A stretch of 64,000 nt of DNA from assembly GCA_944381495.1 (NCBI GenBank), contig CALWLJ010000002.1, positions 124,001-188,000 of the forward strand, given 5' to 3'. The position numbers were made by a program, and so were the translations under genes. Source of the DNA: an uncultured Mediterraneibacter sp. GTDB taxonomy: Bacteria; Bacillota; Clostridia; Lachnospirales; Lachnospiraceae. Below are positions 44,177 through 52,908 of the stretch, one piece after another. Numbering within the stretch: position 1 is the first letter of the stretch; each line of letters begins with the position of its first letter. Below the pieces are notes generated by a model. It was given only the letters and a program-made list of their open reading frames with translations, searched no databases and was not told where the DNA came from.

Positions 44177-44821
44177 TCAGACAGTTTTCCATTTTTTTAC
44201 TTTTTCTTTGTAGAAGATCATGCCTTCTTTTTTTATTTCTGCTTTTCCGTTTTTGATTTCTACCAGGGTTACGGAGCAGTTGGGGGGTACTTCGTCTTTC
44301 CAGAAGTGTTCGACTGAGAGGTTGCCTTTTATCCGGTTCAGGAGTGCTGTCATGGCGGCGCCATGGGTGGAGACGAGTATGTTTTTCTCTGCCAGGTCGT
44401 CTCTGGAGCGCATCTCATCCAGAAATGCTCCTGTACGTTCATAGAGCTGAGCAACCGTCTCTCCGTCTTCAGGAGCCGTGTAGTTTCCCGTATCTGTAAA
44501 GAACCGGTTGAATTCTATACTCTCCGGCGTCTGATCCTTTCCTCCCGAACATATTCCCTCATATCTTCCAAAGCCGATTTCCTGTATCCTTTTATCCTCG
44601 ATCAGCTCCGCTTTTCTGTCTCCCATGATGATCTGAGCAGTCTCTTTTGCCCGCAGAAGCGGGCTCGTATACCCCAGATCAATTCGGATGTCCTTCATTC
44701 CTTCCGCAGTCTCCCGGGCAAGGTGCCTCCCGTAATCATTTAAAGGGATATCTGTATGTCCCTGGACTTTGTGCTGTCTGTTCCATTCAGTTTCCCCATG
44801 TCTTACTATATATAACATCAT
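44177..44821 (-). CDS. Histidine phosphatase family protein (phosphoglycerate mutase-like)
   Basis: A 214-residue cytosolic phosphatase. LYIVRHGETEWN contains the phosphorylated His and catalytic Arg; LGYTSPLLRAKETAQIIMG the second Arg; EIGFGRYEG the acid Glu region; and LVSTHGAAMTALLNRI the second His. Such proteins dephosphorylate small sugars or cobalamin precursors; the substrate is unknown. The start is ATG 44821 (or 44818), with AAAGGAGG about 9 bases upstream. It is convergent with the ABC-F gene across the foldback element. Confidence 0.88.
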   Translation of the reverse strand: MMLYIVRHGETEWNRQHKVQGHTDIPLNDYGRHLARETAEGMKDIRIDLGYTSPLLRAKETAQIIMGDRKAELIEDKRIQEIGFGRYEGICSGGKDQTPESIEFNRFFTDTGNYTAPEDGETVAQLYERTGAFLDEMRSRDDLAEKNILVSTHGAAMTALLNRIKGNLSVEHFWKDEVPPNCSVTLVEIKNGKAEIKKEGMIFYKEKVKKWKTV

Positions 44822-44953
44822 AATCTGTATCCTCCTTTGAAGAATAAATGATGGACGGTCTGTCATCTTCGCTTTCTGTTATTTCTATACAGGTTACTGT
44901 TATGGCGGACGTCTGAAAACAAATGAACAGCGACCTGTACAGATCCATATATA

Positions 44954-44982
44954 AGTATAGTATTTTCCGGCTCTTGTGTCAC
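44954..44982 (-). promoter_or_regulatory. Promoter of the histidine phosphatase gene
   Basis: -35 GTGACA (44977-44982), 17 bp, -10 TATACT (44954-44959). Its -35 shares bases with the -35 of the opposing luxS promoter. Confidence 0.65.
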
Positions 44983-45002
44983 TGTTTTTTTTCAGCTATA
45001 AT
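44974..45002 (+). promoter_or_regulatory. Promoter of luxS
   Basis: -35 TTGTGT (44974-44979), 17 bp, perfect -10 TATAAT (44997-45002). Confidence 0.7.
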
Positions 45003-45058
45003 GGGAGACGGAAAAGCAGAATGCTGATCCGATCATACATGAAAGGATTGATAATATT

Positions 45059-45544
45059 ATGGAAATGGAGAAGATTACCAGTTTTACAGTTGACCATATC
45101 CGCCTTGTACCGGGCCTTTATGTTTCGAGGAAAGACCGGGCCGGGGACGCAGTGATCACAACCTTTGATATCCGCATGACAAGTCCGAACGATGAGCCGG
45201 TCATGAATACAGCGGAAGTACACACCATTGAACATCTGGGAGCCACCTTTCTCAGAAATCACCAGGAGTATAAGGACCGGGTGCTTTACTTCGGTCCCAT
45301 GGGATGCCGTACAGGCTTTTATCTCCTTCTTACCGGAGACTACAGTTCCAGTGACATTGTACCTCTTATGAAAGAAATGTTTGCCTTCATTGCCACATAT
45401 GAGGGAGAAGTTCCCGGCGCTCAGGCAAAAGACTGCGGCAATTATCTTGACATGAATCTCCCGATGGCACGATTTCTGGCAAAAAAATATCTCCAGAACG
45501 TACTGGAAGATATACAGGTCAATCAGTTAAATTATCCAGAGTAA
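45059..45544 (+). CDS. luxS: S-ribosylhomocysteine lyase (AI-2 synthase)
   Basis: A 161-residue metalloenzyme that cleaves S-ribosylhomocysteine to homocysteine and DPD, the precursor of autoinducer-2. HTIEHLGATFLRNH supplies the His-x3-His metal ligands and catalytic Glu, GPMGCRTGFYLL the catalytic Cys and Arg, and AKDCGNYLDMNL the third metal ligand region. ATG 45059 has AAAGGA at about 11 bases. It is monocistronic, so its job is probably mainly recycling of the activated methyl cycle. Confidence 0.97.
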   Translation: MEMEKITSFTVDHIRLVPGLYVSRKDRAGDAVITTFDIRMTSPNDEPVMNTAEVHTIEHLGATFLRNHQEYKDRVLYFGPMGCRTGFYLLLTGDYSSSDIVPLMKEMFAFIATYEGEVPGAQAKDCGNYLDMNLPMARFLAKKYLQNVLEDIQVNQLNYPE

Positions 45545-45626
45545 TCAGATAGGAACCGGATTCTGGCGCGGGATTCAGCTTGGCCTTAGCCGGCAATACC
45601 TTTTCGAATCCCCGCACTCCATGTTT

Positions 45627-45673
45627 CACTGCAGGGCGCAAGATATCCAATGGGCATCTTGCGCCCTGCAGTG
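45627..45673. repeat. 18-bp perfect hairpin between luxS and the DUF5662 gene
   Basis: Arms 45627-45644 and 45656-45673 (CACTGCAGGGCGCAAGAT and its complement) around 11 bases. Neither side has a T-tract, unlike the terminators elsewhere in the window, yet its position between convergent genes suggests transcript-end formation. Confidence 0.7.
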
Positions 45674-45708
45674 TATCTGTTCCAGTGTTATATTCCAGAA
45701 GGTAATTT

Positions 45709-46275
45709 TTATTTCCGATATACGTTCTCTGTCTGATCAATCGTTTTGTTTTTCAAAATCTGATGCTTTATATAGGAATAGGTCTTCTCTTCCCCTTCCT
45801 CTGCCAGCATACACAACAGCTTTTCCAGAAGCTCCCTCGTCTCGGGATGCATTAGTCCGCCTGCTTTTCCGTTCCGGTAATATTCCAGAGGATCACTGTC
45901 CCGGTAGGCACTGTCTTTATATACCTTGCTTGCCGCGATTCGGTCAAGGAACATTTCCACAACATATTTCACGGGCATTTTCATTCCTACCATTCTTCCG
46001 GTTCCGTCCATACTGTAATCCAGCCAGTATTCATAATGATGTTTGTTTCTTCCTTTATGATGAAGCCATGCAGAAGAATAGCCCCGGTCTTCTCTCTCAG
46101 CATTGTTCGGACTTCGATTTCCTTGATAATATCTGCATCCTACACGAAATTCCGTCCAGCTGTATTTTGAGAGATCATGTAAAATTCCCTGCCTGTAAAG
46201 TCCGACACGGAAACATTCCTTCATTACAAGTATCTTATGCTTTGTTATCGTGCAGAAATGTTTTGCTGCCTTCAT
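45709..46275 (-). CDS. DUF5662 family protein
   Basis: A 188-residue soluble protein of unknown function. Residues ~10-60 (HKILVMKECFRVGLYRQGILHDLSKYSWTEF) contain a His-Asp pair reminiscent of small HD-type metal sites. WLHHKGRNKHHYEYWLDY is a second His-rich motif, and ALHP-like LMHPETRELLEKLL ends the core. Homologues occur in Firmicutes and phages. Start 46275 has GGAAAGG upstream and overlaps the end of the GlgX-like gene by 41 bases, so it is the last gene of that operon. Confidence 0.72.
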   Translation of the reverse strand: MKAAKHFCTITKHKILVMKECFRVGLYRQGILHDLSKYSWTEFRVGCRYYQGNRSPNNAEREDRGYSSAWLHHKGRNKHHYEYWLDYSMDGTGRMVGMKMPVKYVVEMFLDRIAASKVYKDSAYRDSDPLEYYRNGKAGGLMHPETRELLEKLLCMLAEEGEEKTYSYIKHQILKNKTIDQTENVYRK

Positions 46276-48073
46276 TATTACCAACCTTTCCGGCATCTGC
46301 TTGCTTTTTGGACTTTTTTCTTCTAGATCTGCGTGCTGCAGAAGGCTCAGCTTCCGTATCCTCATCATTTTTTCTGCCAATCATAACAGCGATGCTGCGT
46401 TCTGGCAGCTCTGTGCTCTTCTGATTTTCAAGAAGAACAGGTTCTTCCAGAATCCCTCTTGCTGTATCAGCAGCCAGAAACCATGCCTTCTTCTTTCCCG
46501 GGAAAGGAAGCGCATAAGAATGTGGAATCCAATGCATATTATAAGCGATAAAACACTCGTCATCATCAACTTCAGACCCTGAATACATAACTCCCAGCTG
46601 TCTGCTTGAGAAATCAGATCTGACCTGCCATGCATTTTCTCCATGGAAAGAAACATCCGGCACTCCACAAGCAGTGCGGTCCAATCCTCTCAGGGGCTCT
46701 GACTTATGAAGACAGGGATGCGCCCTGCGAAAAGCAATGAGAGATTGTACATATCTGAACAGCGAATCATCCGTCTTCAATCTGGTCCAGTTCACCCAGC
46801 CCGTCTCATTATCCTGACAATATACATTATTGTTTCCCTTCTGAGAATTGAAGAATTCATCCCCTGCCAGAAGGCAGGGAGTCCCCTGTGCGGTCAGCAG
46901 AAGAGCAAACGCATTCATCATCTGATTCTTTCTCAGAGCAATGACCGCCCTCTTTCTGCTGGGTCCTTCCGCTCCACAGTTCCAGCTGAAATTACAATCC
47001 GGGCCGTCTGTATTATTCTCTCCATTTTCCTCGTTGTGTTTACTGTCATATGAGACAAGATCAAAAAGCGTAAAACCGGTCTGCGCGGTAATGTAATTGC
47101 ATTTTCCATCCTGAGCCGAGTTGTGGCAGAGTGCCCACATCACATCATTGACCATATTCTCGTCTCCTTTCAGGAAACGCCTCATAACATTCTGAAAGCC
47201 GTCATCCTTACACATAAGCTTGATATCTTTGAGAAGAGGATCTTCAACGAGAAGATTCCATGGTACATTATATGGATTGACTACAAAACCGTCCACATGA
47301 TACTCCAGCATATAAAATCTCAGGCATTCCAGTGCTGTCTGAGCAGGAATTCCGGTACAGAATGGCATCTCCAGCACAACTTCTATACCTGACCTGTGGC
47401 AGGACTTTATCATATCCTTTAGTTCACTTACCGCACTCTTGCCGGCCGCATATGCTTCCTTAGGCGCAAAGAAATGACCAGGTCCATATCCCCAGTAGTT
47501 GATTTTCCCTTTTTCACACTCTTCAAATTCATATACAGGCATGCACTGAATCTGATTGATTCCCAATTCTTTCAGATATGGGATTTTCTCGATTACGCCC
47601 TGATAGGTTCCTTTATGCGCCGCCTTAGATGAAGGATGTTTTGTAAATCCGCGTACATGAAGGCTGTATGCGATTACTTCATTCCAGGGAATATGAAGTC
47701 TTTCATCCTCTTCCCAGTCATATGCTTCGGAAACAAGTTTTCCCCGGACCTCATGCTTCTGAACGTCGCGTTTTACACCAAATTTTTCTTTTCCCGCCAC
47801 TTCCTTCGCATAGGGATCAACACACACTTTTCCGTCTATCATAAAATTGTATTCAAACCGTGACGCTTTGATTCCTTCCACTGCAAGGAAGCGTACCTCG
47901 CCTACTCCTTCTTCTTCCGGCATATCAAACCGATATGCCGGCTCTTTTCTTCCTGCTCTGTACAACAGCAGTTCACACTTTTTACCTCCAGGGACCCGAA
48001 CCGCAAAATTCACCCTTTCATTGTCTACTTCCGCTCCAAAAGGCTGCGGATAACCACTTTTTTTCTCCATCAT
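46235..48073 (-). CDS. GlgX/isoamylase-like protein (GH13) lacking all catalytic residues
   Basis: A 612-residue homologue of glycogen debranching enzyme. The N-terminal CBM48-like sandwich (~8-90), the barrel (INYWGYGPGHFFAPKEAYA, KHNEENGENNTDG, SWNCGAEG, GTPCLLAGDEF, NNNVYCQDNETGWVNW) and C-terminal sandwich are clear. The nucleophile slot of VDGFRFD reads VDGFVVN (Asn266), the acid/base slot of KLIAEPWD reads KLMCKDDG (Lys289), and TAHDGFTL reads TAQTGFTL (Thr332). Region I (normally DxxxNH) is EMPFCT. It should bind but not cleave glycogen-like glucans. It sits 11 bases after the sugar-binding lipoprotein gene. The C-terminal ~40 residues are highly charged. Confidence 0.88.
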   Translation of the reverse strand: MMEKKSGYPQPFGAEVDNERVNFAVRVPGGKKCELLLYRAGRKEPAYRFDMPEEEGVGEVRFLAVEGIKASRFEYNFMIDGKVCVDPYAKEVAGKEKFGVKRDVQKHEVRGKLVSEAYDWEEDERLHIPWNEVIAYSLHVRGFTKHPSSKAAHKGTYQGVIEKIPYLKELGINQIQCMPVYEFEECEKGKINYWGYGPGHFFAPKEAYAAGKSAVSELKDMIKSCHRSGIEVVLEMPFCTGIPAQTALECLRFYMLEYHVDGFVVNPYNVPWNLLVEDPLLKDIKLMCKDDGFQNVMRRFLKGDENMVNDVMWALCHNSAQDGKCNYITAQTGFTLFDLVSYDSKHNEENGENNTDGPDCNFSWNCGAEGPSRKRAVIALRKNQMMNAFALLLTAQGTPCLLAGDEFFNSQKGNNNVYCQDNETGWVNWTRLKTDDSLFRYVQSLIAFRRAHPCLHKSEPLRGLDRTACGVPDVSFHGENAWQVRSDFSSRQLGVMYSGSEVDDDECFIAYNMHWIPHSYALPFPGKKKAWFLAADTARGILEEPVLLENQKSTELPERSIAVMIGRKNDEDTEAEPSAARRSRRKKSKKQADAGKVGNNEGSKTFLHDNKA

Positions 48074-48084
48074 TCTGTCCTTTC

Positions 48085-49080
48085 CTACTGCCAGCCGTCT
48101 GTTCCGTACATTTCAACATTGTCTCTGTTGATAAAAAAAGTTTCCACGCAGATCTCTTTCTCATAATCATCCCTGTTCAATATTGCTTCCGCTGTCCTCG
48201 CCGCTGACTTACCCATGTCAATAGGCGACTCTGCTCCGATTCCTGCCACCGGACTTCCAGATTTGCTCAGCATACTCTTGATCTCAGGAGATCCGTCCAC
48301 ACTGTATACAAGGACATCCGTCCTGCCGGCTTTCTTCAGTGAATCCAATGTCTGCAGAGCCATTCTGTCATTTGCACACATAATCGCGTCAACCTCTTCA
48401 TCCTCCTGAAGGATCTGGTTCATTTTACTTTTTATTGCATCAAGATCATCTCCGACGCTGATGCGGGTAACCACCTCAAATCCTGCATCTGCTATGGCTT
48501 CTTCAAATCCTGTGATCCGCTCATTAAGGGAACTCACTTCTGGATTTTCCACAATCACGATCCTTCCGCCGTCCGGTCTGCGGGCGATCAAATCTTCGCC
48601 GCATACATAGCCCGCATTGGCATTATCCGCGCCAATGAATGCGTCTGTCAGATCCGTTTCCGCCACACGTATATCCAAATTCACCACGGGAATTCCCGCT
48701 TCATCCAAAGCTTCCAGGGCAGGAGTAATTTCTTCTGCATCTGCCGGACATAGAAATACCGCAGCCACCCCCGCATCAATCATGTCCTGGATCTGACTGA
48801 TCTGCGTATTCACATCAGATTTCGGATCCTTGACAATCAGTCTGTATCCCTGTTCCTCCAAAGTCGTCCTGACTGACTCTTCGAGCGTCTCATAGAAGGG
48901 ATTTGACAAGTCCGTTGAGCTAAAGCCAAATACCCTTGCCTCGTCGTCCTGTTCTTTTTCGTCGTCTGTTTCCTCTACAACTGCATTATCTTCCGGTGTT
49001 CCTACATTTTTCTTACATCCTGCCACTGCCGACACTGCAAAAACAGCTGTCATCAATATGGCAAAAAACTTTTTCTTCAT
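48085..49080 (-). CDS. Orphan sugar-binding lipoprotein (ribose/galactose type, periplasmic-binding family 1)
   Basis: A 331-residue lipoprotein. The signal ends in a lipobox (AVSAVAGC, Cys22), followed by an acidic linker to ~48. The two-lobe fold is typical of RbsB-like proteins: VFGFSSTDLSNPFYETLEES, DPKSDVNTQISQIQDMIDAGV, IPVVNLDIRV, ICANDRMALQTLDSLKKAG, YSVDGSPEIKSML. No permease or ATPase gene is adjacent, so it may lend substrate to a distant transporter or act as a sensor. It is first in an operon with the GlgX-like and DUF5662 genes. Confidence 0.87.
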   Translation of the reverse strand: MKKKFFAILMTAVFAVSAVAGCKKNVGTPEDNAVVEETDDEKEQDDEARVFGFSSTDLSNPFYETLEESVRTTLEEQGYRLIVKDPKSDVNTQISQIQDMIDAGVAAVFLCPADAEEITPALEALDEAGIPVVNLDIRVAETDLTDAFIGADNANAGYVCGEDLIARRPDGGRIVIVENPEVSSLNERITGFEEAIADAGFEVVTRISVGDDLDAIKSKMNQILQEDEEVDAIMCANDRMALQTLDSLKKAGRTDVLVYSVDGSPEIKSMLSKSGSPVAGIGAESPIDMGKSAARTAEAILNRDDYEKEICVETFFINRDNVEMYGTDGWQ

Positions 49081-49122
49081 CCGTTATCCCTCATTCTGTC
49101 TGTCATCTGAGTTTTCTATTTC

Positions 49123-49150
49123 ATTCTACCTTCTTTCCATGGAAAGTCAA
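49123..49150 (-). promoter_or_regulatory. Promoter of the sugar-binding lipoprotein operon with embedded palindrome
   Basis: -35 TTGACT (49145-49150), 16 bp, -10 TAGAAT (49123-49128). The 14-bp perfect palindrome CTTTCCATGGAAAG (49133-49146) fills the spacer, a classic repressor position. Confidence 0.6.
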
Positions 49151-49267
49151 TAGCCGCCGGCTGAACTTATTGCCAGAAACAGCGTCATAACTTTAAATCA
49201 GGTGAAGTTCATCTTGCAATTTCACCTGCGATTTGTTAACATCATTTTAACAGAAAGGAGAAACTAT

Positions 49268-49573
49268 ATGAGCGAAACAGATGCACTCACAGTTACACTG
49301 ACACTGGATAATGATGAAGAGCTGGAATGTTCCGTACTGACCATCTTCGAAGCAGATGAATATCAGTATATCGCCCTGCTCCCGATGGATGAAAACGGCG
49401 ACAGCAGCGACAGTCCTGTTTATCTCTACCGTTTTTTGGACGGCGGAGAGGATGGTGAACCGGAGATAGAAAATATTCTGGATGATGACGAATACGAACG
49501 CGCATCCGAGGCATTTAATAACTGGATGGAAGAACAGGCTTTCGGTGACATTGATCTTGACGATCCCTATTGA
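49268..49573 (+). CDS. DUF1292 family protein (YrzB-like)
   Basis: A 101-residue, strongly acidic protein. LTLDNDEELECSVLTIFEADEYQYIAL is the DUF1292 core, and YLYRF and the DDDEYERASEAFN tail are typical. Its function is unknown; in other Firmicutes relatives often sit near mgtE or yrrK-yqgF. Start 49268 has AAAGGAG 8 bases upstream. A small 8-bp inverted repeat (CAGGTGAA/TTCACCTG, 49199-49228) lies in the leader. Confidence 0.85.
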   Translation: MSETDALTVTLTLDNDEELECSVLTIFEADEYQYIALLPMDENGDSSDSPVYLYRFLDGGEDGEPEIENILDDDEYERASEAFNNWMEEQAFGDIDLDDPY

Positions 49574-49583
49574 CCGCAGCCCT

Positions 49584-51416
49584 TCAGCTGTTATCCAGCA
49601 GCTCCTCTACAAAACGGGAAGGATCCGTATCCTTTCCGTTTTTTGTTTTTACATAACAGATTCTCAACAGATTTTTTGCTCTTGTCATCCCCACATAAAA
49701 GAGACGCCGCTCTTCTTCAGTCTCAGCCTCAGTACGGGCCTTCTTGTATGGAATCCTTCCTTCATTTGCCTCGATCAAAAATACTGTATCAAACTCCAGC
49801 CCCTTTGCTGCATGCAGCGTCATAAGGCGGACGCCCTCCTGAACAGTACTTCTCTCCTTTTCCTTCTTTCGAAGCATCTCCGTATATTCCCGCACATGGT
49901 CAAACCACTCTTCAATCGTCTGGAACGGCCTGGAGGCCTCCTCGATCTCTGCCAGGATCTCTGTCAGATCCGCCTTATTGATATGCCTTGTAAAGGCGTA
50001 ATCCTTCAGGTAATCGTCATATCCGATCCGTTTGCGTATAAACCGGATAGCCGCATATGGAGCCATCTTCTTCAGCATCTTCACATCCCACTCAAACTGA
50101 TCGATCCGGTCTATCATCCAGTCCTTATCACAGTAGAATTTTCTCATCTCCTCAAAGGAAGGCTGTGCCGATGAAAGACAGTCCCTGCCGAGATAACGCT
50201 TGGGGCGGTTCATGACCTGCAGAAAATCCTGACGTCTTCCATTTCCCAGTGCGAGACTGAAATATGCACGGATATCTTTCGCAATAAAATGATCATAAAT
50301 ATTCGGCAGATGTTCCCTCATCTGAAACGGAATCCGCTTTTCCGTAAGGATCTCCACCAGTGGTCTGGCATCCGTATGGATCCGGAAAAGCACTGCGATC
50401 TCTTCCGGCCGGATTCCGTCCCGGATCCTCTTTAAGATCTCATCTAGAACATATTCTGCCTCTTCATTTGGATCCTTCAGTTCCTGCACATGCAGACATG
50501 CGCCCTTTTCCCGTACTGCCTTCAGATCCTTGTCAAATCTCTTCTCATTGTTGCAGATCACCTTGAGAGAATTGGTGACAATATTTCCGGAAGAACGGTA
50601 ATTCATCCCCAGAAGAATCTGCTCCGCCCCGGGATAATCCTCCAGGAACCGGAACATCAGTCCAGAATCCGCTCCCCGGAATCCGTAAATTGCCTGATCA
50701 TCATCCCCAACTACAAACAGATTATCCTCCGGCGCCGCCAGCATACGGATCACATCATACTGAATCCGGTTAATGTCCTGGAACTCATCAATCAGGATAT
50801 ATCTGAATTTCTTCTGCCACATAGCCAGCACGTCTGGCCTGGAACGAAACAGCTCATAGCAGAGTACAAGCATGTCGTCAAAATCAATTTTCCGCAGCTG
50901 CTTTCTCCGTTCTTCAAATCCCCTGTAAATATTGCGGAATGCATCAGCGCTGCATTTTTCCGATACAAATTCCTCAACATCGAGCCGGTTGTTTTTAATC
51001 TTTCCGATTTCCGCAGCTATATCCTTCAGAAAATCTTCCTCATCAAAAACTTCCATCTTCTGTTCAGAGACCACGCCTCTCAGGATCTGATATTTCTCAT
51101 TTTCAGAAAGGATATTCTCCGTCCCCATCCGATAAGCCCATTTTAGGATTCCATAATAAATCCCGTGAAAGGTTCCCATGGTAACGGGAAGATCCCGGCG
51201 TCCCATCAGGGAACAGAGCCGGGATCTCATCTCCGAAGCAGCAAAACGGGTAAATGTGACAACCAGAATCTGCTCCGGTTTTACCTTTCTTTTCTCTATA
51301 AGATACTTGATCCTGTTTACGATTGTCATCGTCTTTCCGGATCCGGGCCCCGCAAGTACAAGGCAGGGTCCCTCAGCGTGAGCGGCAGCTTTCTTCTGTG
51401 CCTGATTCAAACTCAT
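49584..51416 (-). CDS. UvrD/Rep-type superfamily 1 DNA helicase
   Basis: A 610-residue 3'-5' helicase, shorter than UvrD/PcrA (~720). The Q motif LNQAQKKAA, Walker A AGPGSGKT, motif Ia VTFTRFAASEM, Walker B ILIDEFQDIN, motif III GDDDQAIYGFRGA, motif IV NYRSS, and the C-terminal GVRLMTLHAAKGLEFDTVFL and YVGMTRAK are all present. It likely acts in repair or replication restart. Start 51416 lies 2 bases after the gltX stop codon, so it is translationally linked to gltX. Confidence 0.92.
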   Translation of the reverse strand: MSLNQAQKKAAAHAEGPCLVLAGPGSGKTMTIVNRIKYLIEKRKVKPEQILVVTFTRFAASEMRSRLCSLMGRRDLPVTMGTFHGIYYGILKWAYRMGTENILSENEKYQILRGVVSEQKMEVFDEEDFLKDIAAEIGKIKNNRLDVEEFVSEKCSADAFRNIYRGFEERRKQLRKIDFDDMLVLCYELFRSRPDVLAMWQKKFRYILIDEFQDINRIQYDVIRMLAAPEDNLFVVGDDDQAIYGFRGADSGLMFRFLEDYPGAEQILLGMNYRSSGNIVTNSLKVICNNEKRFDKDLKAVREKGACLHVQELKDPNEEAEYVLDEILKRIRDGIRPEEIAVLFRIHTDARPLVEILTEKRIPFQMREHLPNIYDHFIAKDIRAYFSLALGNGRRQDFLQVMNRPKRYLGRDCLSSAQPSFEEMRKFYCDKDWMIDRIDQFEWDVKMLKKMAPYAAIRFIRKRIGYDDYLKDYAFTRHINKADLTEILAEIEEASRPFQTIEEWFDHVREYTEMLRKKEKERSTVQEGVRLMTLHAAKGLEFDTVFLIEANEGRIPYKKARTEAETEEERRLFYVGMTRAKNLLRICYVKTKNGKDTDPSRFVEELLDNS

Positions 51417-51418
51417 GA

Positions 51419-52879
51419 CTATCGCTCCAGTTTCTCGATGCCGGCACGAATCCGTCTCAGGGATTCCTCTTTTTCCAGCACTTCCATAATCTCTGTAGCG
51501 CCGCCGGGCGTATTCTGCTTTCCAGAAACAGCTGTACGTATGGGCCACATTACATATCCGATCTTATACCCCTTCTCTCCGGCATAAGCTTTCAGCGTTT
51601 CGAAAAGAGCATCATTACTGAAATCATCCTGTTTCTCCAGGAGCGGAAGAACTTCTTTCAACAGACTCAGTGCTTTTTCCGGATCTGTCTTCATCTTTTT
51701 GTGGTTATAAAGAGAGATATCATATTCCGGAAGCTCCTGGAAGAAATCAATCTGCTCACGGATATCCGGAAAGATTTCAATCCTGGTCTTTACCAGAGCC
51801 GCGATTTTCTTCTTATCATAGTCCTTTGTGACTACCTCCCGGATATATGGCTCTGCCATCTCGTAAAACCGGTCAAAATCCATGGCTTTCAGATACTCTC
51901 CGTTCATCCATTTTAATTTAACAGTATCGAAAACAGCCGGGGATTTGCTCATGTGGTGATAATCAAAGGCTTCCACAAGTTCCTGAAGGGAGAAGATCTC
52001 CCGGTTATCTGAAGGGCACCATCCGAGAAGCGCCACGTAATTTACAACAGCTTCCGAAACGAATCCCTGATCGATCAGATCTTCGTAAGAAGAGTGTCCG
52101 CATCTCTTGCTGAGCTTTTTGTGATTTTCATCTGTAATAAGCGGACAGTGAACATACACCGGAATATCCCACCCAAACGCTTCGTACAGTCTGTTGTACT
52201 TCGGCGCCGAAGAAAGATATTCATTTCCTCTTACCACATGTGTGATCCCCATAAGATGATCATCCACCACATTTGCAAAATTATAAGTAGGAAATCCGTC
52301 CGACTTGATCAGGATCATGTCGTCCAGTTCATTATTCGGCACTGTAATGTCTCCGTAAATCTCATCATGAAATGTAGTTTCGCCTTCATTCGGGACATTC
52401 AGGCGGATCACCCAGGGCTTTCCTGCTGCCAGATTTGCCTCAACCTCTTCTTTACTCAGCCCGAGACAGTGTTTGTCATAGACAACAATTTCCGTTCCAT
52501 TCTCTGAAACAGAAGTACGCAGGGACTCCAGCCTCTCTTTGTCACAGAAACAGTAATATGCATCTCCCTGCTCCACAAGCTGCTTCGCATATTTCAGATA
52601 AAGACCGGAAGCATTCCGCTCACTCTGAACATATGGACCATATCCACCATCCTTGTCCGGACCTTCATCGTGAACCAGACCGGTTTTCTCCAGTGTTCTG
52701 TATATAATATCCAGGGCTCCGTCTACAAAACGTTCCTGATCCGTATCCTCTACGCGAAGGATAAAATCCCCGCCTTCATGTTTTGCGATCAGATACGCAT
52801 ACAGCGCAGTCCTCAGATTTCCAACATGCATCCTGCCTGTGGGGCTTGGTGCAAATCTTGTTCTCACTTTGTTGCTCAT
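51419..52879 (-). CDS. gltX: Glutamyl-tRNA synthetase
   Basis: A 486-residue class I synthetase charging tRNA-Glu (and perhaps tRNA-Gln for transamidation). [19 protein letters not shown] contains the HIGH-like motif (HVGN) and KKLSKRCG the KMSKS-like loop. Start 52879 has GGAG 9 bases upstream. It follows the sirtuin-like gene by 29 bases. No glnS is seen in the window. Confidence 0.97.
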   Translation of the reverse strand: MSNKVRTRFAPSPTGRMHVGNLRTALYAYLIAKHEGGDFILRVEDTDQERFVDGALDIIYRTLEKTGLVHDEGPDKDGGYGPYVQSERNASGLYLKYAKQLVEQGDAYYCFCDKERLESLRTSVSENGTEIVVYDKHCLGLSKEEVEANLAAGKPWVIRLNVPNEGETTFHDEIYGDITVPNNELDDMILIKSDGFPTYNFANVVDDHLMGITHVVRGNEYLSSAPKYNRLYEAFGWDIPVYVHCPLITDENHKKLSKRCGHSSYEDLIDQGFVSEAVVNYVALLGWCPSDNREIFSLQELVEAFDYHHMSKSPAVFDTVKLKWMNGEYLKAMDFDRFYEMAEPYIREVVTKDYDKKKIAALVKTRIEIFPDIREQIDFFQELPEYDISLYNHKKMKTDPEKALSLLKEVLPLLEKQDDFSNDALFETLKAYAGEKGYKIGYVMWPIRTAVSGKQNTPGGATEIMEVLEKEESLRRIRAGIEKLER

Positions 52880-52908
52880 CTTTTCAATCTCCAATTCCAG
52901 TATATATT

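Noticed and set aside
45519-45740. 73-codon minus-strand frame over the luxS end
   Set aside because: Overlaps luxS and spans the 18-bp hairpin; no ribosome site.
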